Assembly (NCBI GenBank): GCA_030068145.1
Contig: JAPJBO010000028.1
Coordinates: 372,001-436,000, forward strand
Reading direction: 5' to 3'
Source: Diplonema papillatum
Lineage: Eukaryota > Euglenozoa > Diplonemea > Diplonemida > Diplonemidae
DNA length: 64,000 bases
The notes beneath the pieces are model-generated. The model saw only the letters and a program-made list of their open reading frames with translations. It searched no databases and was not told the origin of the DNA. Positions within the stretch are counted from its first letter, which is position 1. Every line of letters starts with the position of its first letter. The translations under genes were made by a program, and so were the position numbers. Positions 32,025 through 41,063 of this stretch are shown piece by piece.

Positions 32025-33919
32025 GTGGTTTGCGGCGGACCTCAGAGCGCGGCAGTTCGTCTTGTTGCAAAGCTTGTCGAGAGAAGCCAGAAGCGAAGCG
32101 TTCCAGTGCACCTCGCACAGGTTGCCTTGGAAGCAGACCTTGGCGCACCCGAAGTCGATGTGGAAGGTGGCGCCCCGCGCTGCGACCTCTCCCACTTTCC
32201 TCCACACGTCCTTTATGGCGCTGCTGGCGACGTCCTTCGTCACTCCGGCTTTTATGGAAATGTTGACCACGTTCAGCGGAGGAGTGGCAGCGGAACCTAT
32301 TTGTGTGCGTGCCATGGAAACCCCCGAACGCTTGTGCAACTGTGATGCTCATGTGTACCAATGGCAACCAATGAAAGAAAGCCCTACGTGGTTAAACGCT
32401 CGCATGTCGGACACAGCGATCTTCTACTACCCATCTTAGAACACGGACCAAGGAGTCCAGCGCATCAACAGAGAAGTGAAACTGTACGAATGGGAATTTC
32501 TGCTCTTCGTATTGTCTGACGAGACCTGCCTTGAAGAAAGGGAGAACTAAGAACACGTCTTTGTAACTGATATCACTAGCGCAAGGGAATGTTGAGTGAC
32601 CGCCTTAACCCGGGGAAACGAGCTTGGGCGAGGTCGCCTTAAAACTTGACTGTTTCTTGCAACCAACCACACCCTGAATGAAAGCTGTGTAAAGTTCTCT
32701 TATCGACTTCGCGATGCGGATTATCGCCACAGATGTTTGCATTCTAACCCAAACTCTTTCGACTTTCGTGGTGCGTCTCCCTCAGTGAAACTGTGAGTGT
32801 GGGCATACTGAAGTGTGAGGCCTTCACCGAGTGCGGCGAGCGGACTGAGAAATTCTGACAGAACGACGGCAGAAGCACGAATGATGGCACCAGCCGAAGC
32901 TTCTCACCCCACGTGCCGCGGTCGAGCTGCGACTTCTGCACGGAGAAAGCCGCGAAGCCTGGAATGCACACGCCTCGCCCTTTGCATAGCGTCTCGCTGA
33001 TGTGGGCACCGACAGCCACCCAAACCTTTCGCAACACGTTGTAGCCGCCGACGGACGAGCCTGTGGCATTTCGATGTTGATGTCGCACATATTACAGGGC
33101 TTCTGCAGCAGCTCTGGTGAAAGAAAATCGAGCCCTTGTTATTCCATGTTTCATCATTCACGGCGAGCGTCTGCTGTGGGCACGCTAGGCTGCTACACAG
33201 TAACATTGGTGTCCGCCTAAACGGGCCAGAAGGACTACGCATAGTTCTTGCGGTTCACCGTGGGTACGTTGATGGTGGGGCGGGTTTTGCACGGAACGTC
33301 TGAAAATTCCCACCCGCATGGGTGGTATTCATCTGTTCTGCTATTTGCTATCCTTTTCGGTCCGCGGTATCCGCGAGGTCCAGGGGAACCTGAGTTCCTA
33401 CCCTTCGTCGTGTTTTTGTGGCGATGCGAAGTTCAGCGAGTGAAAAGGGTGTCTGCCTGGGAATCCGCCGATGTAGTTAGGCACGTGCCAAGGAGAGAAA
33501 AGCCGAGAAAACTGCGACTTCCGGATAGGCTGTTGGCTACGACACCGCAGGAACTTGCTAGAAGTCGTCTAGACTGCTGGGCTTCCCGTGATCGGAAGCT
33601 TTACTTTTACTCTTCGGTGTTAGCTTGTTCACTTACGAAGTGAGTGGCTACCTTGAGCAAAACAAATGGAGAGCAGTAACATTGTAGTGCGGAGCCCCGG
33701 TGCGCGGCACTTGTGTGTGTGTACACTGTGCGCCTTGAAGGTAAATATACCTGGATTTCTCGCGATTAGCTTCAGAAGCACGTCGACCGTGACGTTCCCA
33801 GTGGGGACAGGGGATGCTGGTCGAGGCGCGCGCGGGCCTTGGCTATGGGACACCAGCTCCTGCGTTTCTCGCAGCGCTTCATGGCTGACCGAGGACGGCC
33901 TGTAGTCGATGGCCACCAT
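32025..33919 (-). CDS. CCDC81-like protein with two eukaryotic HU domains
   Basis: Exons 33919-33751, 33060-32809 and 32296-32025 join in consistent phase (1, 1, 0) with donors GTATAT, GTATGC and GTATGA. The first HU-like domain spans NVTVDVLLKLIARNP across the splice to SSVGGYNVLRKVWVAVGAHI and GRGVCIPGFAAFSVQ, matching the IPAFGTFTF signature of CCDC81. The second begins PPLNVVNISIKAGVTKDVAS and continues KVGEVAARGATFHIDFGCAK. CCDC81 proteins are a eukaryotic family of coiled-coil proteins with bacterial-HU-like domains, associated with centrosomes and cilia. The start at 33919 (MVAIDYRPS) is the first ATG; the frame is open further upstream, so the true start may be earlier. Later exons, probably coiled coil, are expected left of 32,025 but were not resolved. 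Confidence 0.7.
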
Positions 33920-34019
33920 TTCGCCCCTTTCGGGGTTGTCTTCCTGCCCCGCCCGTCCCTGATATTTTTCCACGGACCTGGCCTTCCAGTGTGCAGGTCC
34001 AGCACCGTACAAAAGCGGC

Positions 34020-35235
34020 TGAGTGTTCGATGAGCACTCTCAATGCCAGTCGACTACGCGATAGCGGCAGCCAGCTGCTGCTGACGGTTGATTGTTGAGT
34101 CCACGCTCTTCACGCACGTCACGCACCCGCGCCTCCGTGTCCAGGCTCGGCACTTAAGCTACAGAAGACGTCTACTGCTGGCAGTTGTTGCCTAGCTCGA
34201 ACTCACTCATCGAGGTTGGTGCTCTGAGCGCTATGGGCAAACGTGCCCTTCGACCCCAGGCCCGTAGTAGTGGCCTGTGTCACTATCTTTTGCCCTCGCC
34301 ACCAACCAAAAAATTGAAAAGTGATACCCCTTGGTGGGAAAACCTGTAATTCAGACTTGGTAACTCCGACCGTGTGTACAGCTCTGTGTATAGGGGGTAA
34401 AAGACGTGGTTGAGGGCTACACCAATCCCGTACATCAGCCTAGGGGCGCAGAGAGCACTGCACGGATTGACACAACGGATTGCCATCATTGCTCCTAACC
34501 AATCGGACCACACTAACAGCAGGTGGGCCGCAATTCTTTCGACAACTTAAGCATCGCCCAGCCACTATTGTACGGTCCTGCACACTGGGAACAAAACGGG
34601 CGCGAGAAAAGCACTAGAGAGGCTGATGCCGTCCCAGACGGTTTTGCAGGCGAGAAGTGGGTCTTTCTAGTGGAACATCCAGAGGAGTGAAAACGCCTGC
34701 ATCTAGTTTGGGGGGAGGGACAAAAAGCGTGCCGCGAACGGATACATTTTTGCAGTTGAGTCAACACGACGCCGGTTCGGCTCTAAAAAAAAAAAAAAAC
34801 TAAAAACACGTGCGCGCCCCTCGTCCGCAGTAATTGCTGTGCATCTGCGATAGGCCTGCCCTCAAAGAAAGCCGACTCTGATATTGAGGTGCAACATAAG
34901 TATATCTGAACAGGCGGAGGTAGGCTCTTCTCTTCAATGCCTCGCAAGCAGTCGCCTTGAATGACTAAAGACCTTCTATTTGGGGCTACGTACGTTTAGG
35001 TAAGCCTTGGTGCGATACCATCAGCGGCCACCGAGAGGCCACCTGACGAGAAATGCTGCGAGAAAGCATCTAAGGACAAGGAACCGGCGCCCGTTGTTGC
35101 TCGAATCTTCCTTGCTGGAGGGCGACGGTGAGCTTCGCTTCGAGCTGTGTAGGGGAAGAAGGTTCGAGAGAACAGTTCGGGTAGCTGCTGGAGGGACAGC
35201 ACTCGTAGAAGGGCATTGACGCGTCTGGTAACAAT
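34020..35235. other. No gene seen
   Basis: AT-richer stretch with short, overlapping frames and a 16-nt A-run near 34,784. No domain, RNA gene or repeat family that I recognise. Confidence 0.45.
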
Positions 35236-35243
35236 TAGATAAA
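35236..35243 (+). repeat. TE-B target-site duplication, left
   Basis: TAGATAAA immediately before the left terminal GGG. It is identical to the sequence immediately after the right terminus. Confidence 0.85.
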
Positions 35244-35294
35244 GGGTCAACGACAAAACGGATTCTATATAACTGGATTGCGACAAAGTGGATT

Positions 35295-35420
35295 CATAAT
35301 CCGCTTTGTCGCGACAAACTGGATTTTAATCCACTTTGTCGCGACAAAGTGGATTATTAGTGGATTATAATCCAGGAATAATCCACTTTGTCGCTTTTGA
35401 TAATCCACTTTGTCGCTTCT
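35295..35420. repeat. TE-B left subterminal palindromic array
   Basis: Alternating direct and inverted copies of CGACAAAGTGGATT separated by short AT-rich spacers, for example ATAATCCACTTTGTCGC. The strand can fold into several overlapping hairpins. Confidence 0.8.
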
Positions 35421-35529
35421 GGCAACTGGCATGAATTGTATAGGGGGACCCTTTCACAAAAAGTTCCCCTCAGGGAAAGTGACTATTTTGAGCTGTTTGC
35501 GTTCATTGAAACCATCAAAAATGAGTTTA

Positions 35530-35765
35530 GGTCCGTCTTTTAACCGCGAAACGACATCACAATTTTTTGCGCCTCTCGTCCAACTTCGTCGCGGCTCAAC
35601 AGAAATTGTGCGTTGGGGGAACCCTTTCAAAAAATTTCCTCATCTCTTTGAGACTCTCATACGTGAAAAATGGGACTTTCGTCTTCACAATTCACGCTGT
35701 CGCGCACGGGTCACGGGTACCTGGGGGCCTACAAGGGGACAAAGGGGACAAGACCACAGAGATAC
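35530..35765 (+). repeat. 240-bp repeat, left internal copy in TE-B
   Basis: Starts AGGTCCGTCTTTTAACCGCG and ends ACAAGACCACAGAGATACAT. It is over 90 percent identical by eye to 39,945-40,185 in the same orientation. The two copies frame the GC-rich core of the transposon, so they may mark an older insertion or duplication inside it. Confidence 0.8.
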
Positions 35766-37235
35766 ATGCCAAGGGCCTCCCTGAAAGAAGTATACTTGAC
35801 ACACTGGCAAGGCAGGCGCCGGCCGCCACACCTTTCAGCAGCGAAGACCACGACTTTGCCCGGCAAACCTTCGGGCGCCTCCGGGTGGCGCAGGGGGGAA
35901 AAGTCTTAGTTCAATGTTCAGGCAGGACACTGCCTCTCATGCAACGGGCGGGACCAGACCGACCCCCTCAAATGTAGGCGTCTGCATCACTTGCCTTGTG
36001 TCTTGGACACCGTCCACTGTCCTTATCGCTCGCAGGCTGGAGGCCCCCAGGAGCGGTGCTCCCCTAGCAGCTGCAGGGCCCGACACGAATACGCGCCTAC
36101 CGTCCAAACCCAGCAGTCGTGAGACTCGCGCTCGAGCCCCCTTGCGGACCGTACCGACGTGCCCACGTGAGGCCTCTGTACACGACCAGGAGGATCGAGA
36201 GGACGTACAGGTCGAGTCAGGCACGTGGTCCACAGGGAGTGGTGCGAGCGGGCATCCGCCGTATCCGATGACAGCTCGGAGGCTGGAGGCGTTCGCGGGG
36301 TACATTAATTATAGCGCTTGGAGGGAGCGAGGTGCATATCTCGCGCATGGAGGGAGCGCTTCAGCGTGCAGCCGTCCGTTCCTTCGGAGACGATTCCGAA
36401 CCCGTGCCTCGGAAGGCGCTCGCATAGCGTGCCGCTGGGAACGCGTGCTCCCGAAGGCCCACAACATACCGATTACCTCGCGACTCGTTGGCCGAGAAGG
36501 AACCCTTCAAGTGGGCTACCCCCCGTCTATTTTCTGGGGCGGGCGGGTGGGAAGAAAATGCGTGTCCTGTTCGGTGGTTTCGTTCTCTGCCGGCGCTTTG
36601 CACGAAATTAGCTGGCATTAAATTCCCATTAAATTCCGCTCCTTCGAGGGGTCACTCGGAGCCGTTGCTCCCACTCGTCCCGCGCATTTAACGTACATTT
36701 AATGCCGCGTTCGCCCAAACAGAATACGTGGTTACGGTCCTTAGCTGGCCTGCTAAAGCTGTGGGACAGAGCCGACGGCGCAGCCGCTGCTAGCAGGGGC
36801 GGCCTGTGCGGGACTGACTAAGCGACGGAGGCGGCAGGTGCGCAACCGTGGCTGTGAGTCTAACAGACGGAGCTCAGCTGGCGGCGAGCAAGCTTGCGTT
36901 TGCTGGCCGACCGCGCCATTCAGCTCACGTGTCTATTGGATTGTCCCAATGGCTCTTATCCCAATGGACCTTTGGCGCAGCGCCCGAACGAAGGAGGGCG
37001 GGGAGGAAGCCCCGAACGGGAGCTAGCAACCGCGTCTCCTTCGCGACATCAGGGGACGGAAGCGCTGCCAGGACCAGCCAGCGGTCGGCCCTAGCGCACT
37101 TCGCTATTGCTGCGTCAACAACACGCTGGTCGACTTCCCCCCTTCTGCAGTGCAGGATGCCCCGGATGGGGAGTCCCGCCCCAAGCGTGTAGGAGCTTGC
37201 GTGGGCAGGGCCGCGATGTTATTCCCGGGACCTTG

Positions 37236-38470
37236 TCACGCACGCGTTGCCCGGGGCGACGTCGTTGTCCCCACGCCGAGATCAGATCCGGTCGGCACGG
37301 ATGACCTGCCTCGACCTTGCCAGGACGTCGGGTTGGCGGTGCAGCAGGTCTTCTTTGGTGATCTCGGACTGACCGGGCGGGCCAGGCGAGTGGGTGACGT
37401 ACCCACTAACTCCGATACTGGGCAGCCCGTCCTGAGGTGATGCAGCAGGTGGCGCCCCAGGTACCCAGATCCCGCGGCATCTCGTACCGGGGGGTCCACG
37501 TCGCGCAGACCAGCGGAAGTTGCAAGGACGTCTCTTTCCAGCTGGTCAAGAAATTCGCTGCCGTACTTGAGGTGAGGCAGCAGGGCGTCGGCGCCCTGGA
37601 TACCCAGATCCCGCATCTCGTCTGGAAGGCCAATGTGGGCCCATGCGGCGGAAGTTGCGAGGACCTCTCTTTCCCAGCGGATCAAGAAATCCAGGCGCAT
37701 GCGCTGGGCCTCCGAACCGGTGTCAGTGTGCAGGAAGTGCCGCGGTTATTTCGTCGTGATCTGGGACATGTCCCTGTCCACCGGTAAGGCGCCGAGGGCG
37801 CGCTCGGCGAACTCATACCTCCTCAGCACGCCTCGGAGCTGGAACTTGACTCCGGCGGACCAGAAGCCGACAGTCGGCGCTGCAATACGCAGCGTCCGGA
37901 GTGAGAGATGAGTTGGTGCTGATGCGCGGATGAGGTGAGTCCCTTCCGCGTTGATAGAGTGACGACGAACTTTCAAATATTAAACAGGGGGTAAACACCG
38001 CCGGCGAGTCAGCCATTGAGCCCCATGTGTCAAGGTCGAACCCGGCTGGTGACCCTCCTGGGAGGTACGGCAGCATGTCTAAGGGCTGCACACCTTCCCC
38101 CCTGGCCCACTTGATCCCTCTGAACACCTTCCGAGCCACGAGGTCGTCCGGCTTGAACTTGAAGTAGTGTGAAAAGACCGTTTGTGGCATCGACGAGCCC
38201 TGGTGTGGGGATCGGCTGAACAGGCCCATGTCGATAACAGATAGACCGTATGCGACGTCGACTGCACGACATGCGGATGAACGTCAGGTATCGCTCGATG
38301 TACATTAGCATCGAGCTCGCATCGTGGGTGGCTGTTTCCTGTGAGAACCGATGCAGGTTGGTGTCCAGGCGGGCTTGCTTGCGCGCCACAAACCGCTTCA
38401 CCTCGTCGATCTGCGCCATGGCCAGGACGTAGCAGCCGTCCTGCTCCTCCTTGCGCTTCATCCTCGTGCT
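37236..38470 (-). pseudogene. Candidate captured gene fragment inside TE-B
   Basis: Three GC-rich minus-strand stretches look protein-coding. About 38,470-38,270 reads KRKEEQDGCYVLAMAQIDEV and RYLTFIRM. About 38,230-37,980 reads HYFKFKPDDLVARKVFRGIK and GFDLDTWGSMADSPAVF. About 37,700-37,440 contains two copies of a roughly 45-residue repeat (EFLDQLERDVLATSAGLRDV). They could be exons of one gene separated by short introns, but I could not confirm splice sites, and no family is recognised. Placement between the ends of a transposon lacking a visible transposase suggests capture of host sequence. They could also belong to the element's own unrecognised protein. Confidence 0.35.
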
Positions 38471-38529
38471 GACGCGTGCGGACTCATCGACAGCCTCGTC
38501 GATCGACGCGCAACCGGGGCAGGCCAGAG

Positions 38530-39880
38530 ACCACCATCAAGTCCGGAAGCTTAAAGAAGGCGGGTAACCGATAGCACGCTAAGTCTATCAGAAGTCACGC
38601 GCGGCAACTGGGGCAGGCTGGAGGCCACTCAGTCAAACCTAGACGCTCAAAGAAGACGAAACAACTGATAGCAGGCCAGGAACCACTAAGTCCATCAGAG
38701 CCCCGCACGGCAACCAGGGCAGGCCACAGACCAACATGTCAACCCCGGAAGCTTAAAAGAAGGCGGGTAACCAATAGCACGCTAAGTCTATCAGAGGTCA
38801 CGCGCTGCAACTGGGGCAGGCCAGAGGCCACTCAAACTCGAAAGCATAGAGAAGGCGGGAAGGCGGGTAACCGATAACACGCTAAGTTTATCAGAAGTCA
38901 CGCGCGGCAACTGCAGGCCAGAGGCCACTATGTCAAACCCGGAAGCATAAGGAAGGCGGGTAACCGATAGCACGCTAAGTCTATCAGAAGTCACACGCGG
39001 CAACCGGGGCAGGCCAGAGGCCACTATGTCACACCCGGAAGCTTAAGGAAGCTTGAAAAAAGAAGGCGGGGTAACTGATAGCAGGACAGAGACCACTAAG
39101 TCTATCAGAACTCCCGCCGGGCAACCGGGCTGACTATGTCAACCGGAAGCCGAAGAAGGCGGGTAACCGATAGCACGCCAAGGCTATCAGAGGTTACGCG
39201 CGCAACCGGGGAGGCCAAAGACCCCCATGTCAACCGGGAGCTTGAAAGAAAAAGAAGGCGGCAACTGATAGCAGGACAGAGACCACTAAGTCTATCAGGA
39301 GTCACGCAGAGCAGCCGGGGCAGGCCAGAGACCACTAAGTCAAACCCGGAAGCTCTAAAAACAAAAGAGAAGGCGGGGTAACTGATAGCAGGACAGAGAC
39401 CACTAAGTCTATCAGAACTCACGCCGGGCAACCGGGCTGACTATGCCAACCGGAAGCCGAAGCAGGCGGGTAACCGATAGCACGCTAAGTCTATCAGTAG
39501 TTACGCGCGCAGCCGGGGGAGGTCAAAGACCACCGTGTCACCCGGAAGCTTGAAAGAAAAAGAAGGCGGCAACTGATAGCAGGACAGAGACCACTAAGTC
39601 TATCAGGAGTCACGCAGAGCAACCGGGGCAGGCCAGAGACCACTAAGTCAAACCCGGAAGCTCAAAAAAAGAAGGCGGGGTATCTGATAGCAGGACAGAG
39701 ACCACTAAGTCTATCAGAAGCCACGCCGGGCAACCGGGCCGACGATGTCAGCCCGGAAGCCCAGAAAAGAAGGCGGTAACCGATAGCACCAGGTCTATCA
39801 GAAGGGGCGGGCCGGAGACCACCCATGTCAACCCGGCCGCCCGACAGCCGATAAGGGCCAGAGGCGTCTATCAGCGGCCA
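38530..39880. repeat. Minisatellite, about 13 units of roughly 100-115 bp
   Basis: Each unit contains GGCGGGTAACCGATAGCACG or a variant, AAGTCTATCAG, a CGGCAACCGGGGCAGGCCAGA block and AACCCGGAAGC. Two unit types alternate: one reads CCGATAGCACGCTAAGTCTATCAG-like and the other CTGATAGCAGGACAGAGACC ending CTATCAG. In the second type the flanking CTGATAG and CTATCAG are inverted, so each such unit can form a stem. It lies within TE-B. Confidence 0.85.
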
Positions 39881-39944
39881 CTGTGGGAAAAGTGTATTCG
39901 ACCTTGGTAGTGTCGCCAGTTCCGGAAAGCGACAGAGCCCGAAA

Positions 39945-40185
39945 CAGGTCCGTCTTTTAACCGCGAAACGACATCACAATTTTTTGCGCTCGTCCAACTT
40001 CGTCGCGGCTCAACACAAATTGTGCGTTGGGGGAACCCTTTCAAAAAATTTCCCCATCTCTTTGAGACTCTCAAACGTGAAAAATGGGCCTTTCGTCTTC
40101 ACAATTCACGCTGTCGCGCACGGTCACGGGTACCTGGGGGCCTACAAGGGGACAAAGGGGACAAGACCACAGAGATATATGCAAG
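39945..40185 (+). repeat. 240-bp repeat, right internal copy in TE-B
   Basis: Direct copy of 35,530-35,765, differing by a few substitutions and short deletions. A diverged minus-strand copy also exists at 15.6-15.8 kb, so this repeat has a life outside TE-B. Confidence 0.8.
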
Positions 40186-40727
40186 GTTCTGAAACCACAT
40201 TTTCCTTCGTAAGAAGGGTGCCTTCGATTCGCAGGTGCGAGTACCGAATCCTTATTGTCGTCAACACGGTAACCAACTCTGTCATCTCGTTCACTTTGCA
40301 AGTTTCTTCCGTGTCTGAACATTAACTTGGCATCACTCTTTATCGCCTCTGATCAGCGGAATTGGAATGCTGGAATGGAAGTGCGGACAAGTGCTGGAAG
40401 CAAAGGGCGGCAAACCCGAAAATGACTCCGATCAGTGTACTGTGAATGCCAGTACCCACTCTCCAGGCTCACGCGATACAACTGTCAGAATCTCCCCGAC
40501 GGCAAACGTGAGTCTCTCCAGTTCGGTGCCAGTGAAGCCAATACGAGCGGCCAACTGCTCTGTTTCCCGCATCTTTGTTCCTCGTTTGATTTAGCTGGTG
40601 GTACTTTGAAGTAGTTAGGCTCTCTCAGAATCTCTTGTTTAAACGTGCATATGTAGCCCCCATGGTCTCCCTGAGAGGCCCCTGAGGTACCCAAAGGACC
40701 CCCCACAAATGCCCCATGCGGGGCGAC

Positions 40728-40891
40728 AAAGTGGATTAGGCGACAAAGTGGATTAGGCGACAAAGTGGATTAGGCGACAAAGTGGATTAGGCGACAAAGT
40801 AGATTAGGCGACAAAGTGGATTAGGCGACAAAGTGGATTAGGCGACAAAGTGGATTAGGCGACAATGTGGATTGGCGACAAAGTGGATTAT
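40728..40891. repeat. TE-B right subterminal array of a 17-bp motif
   Basis: About nine to ten near-perfect tandem units of GGCGACAAAGTGGATTA, ending in a palindromic junction with the right inverted repeat (GGATTATAATCC). Confidence 0.9.
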
Positions 40892-40942
40892 AATCCACTT
40901 TGTCGTAATCCAGTTATATAGAATCCACTTTGTCGTTTTCCC

Positions 40943-40950
40943 TAGATAAA
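40943..40950 (+). repeat. TE-B target-site duplication, right
   Basis: TAGATAAA immediately after the right terminal CCC, identical to the left copy. Confidence 0.85.
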
Positions 40951-41063
40951 ATGCCCAGTTTCAGGCCGAATTCCACCCCGCTAATCGCACTAAGCGGCCG
41001 CAAATTGGAACCCGCGTCAAACTATCAGTACGTGGAAGCAGTGGGGGGGAACCGGGTGCACAC

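Larger units (their letters stand above)
35244..40942. mobile_element. TE-B: 5.7-kb DNA transposon with TIRs and 8-bp target duplication
   Basis: Both ends begin GGG and carry 51-bp inverted repeats with 5 mismatches: left GGGTCAACGACAAA and right (inverted) GGGAAAACGACAAA, each continuing into CTATATAACTGGATT. They are flanked by a perfect 8-bp direct repeat TAGATAAA (35,236-35,243 and 40,943-40,950). Inside each end are arrays of the 17-bp motif GGCGACAAAGTGGATTA and its inverted forms. The interior holds two direct copies of a 240-bp repeat, a minisatellite and GC-rich candidate coding pieces, but no recognisable transposase. An 8-bp duplication fits hAT, P, MULE-like or Merlin-type elements; I cannot decide. 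It lies in the presumed intron or 3' flank of the gene at 41-46 kb. Confidence 0.85.

Noticed and set aside
34283-34767. Minus-strand frames of 76-84 codons
   Set aside because: No ATG context, domain, splice pair or compositional support; likely chance frames.
38530-39880. CRISPR-like array
   Set aside because: Units are over 100 bp and similar throughout, with no constant-repeat and variable-spacer pattern, and the genome is eukaryotic.
35530-40185. LTR-type element bounded by the 240-bp direct repeats
   Set aside because: No reverse transcriptase, protease or integrase is visible between them, they lack clear TG...CA ends, and they are nested within well-defined TIRs with an 8-bp target duplication.
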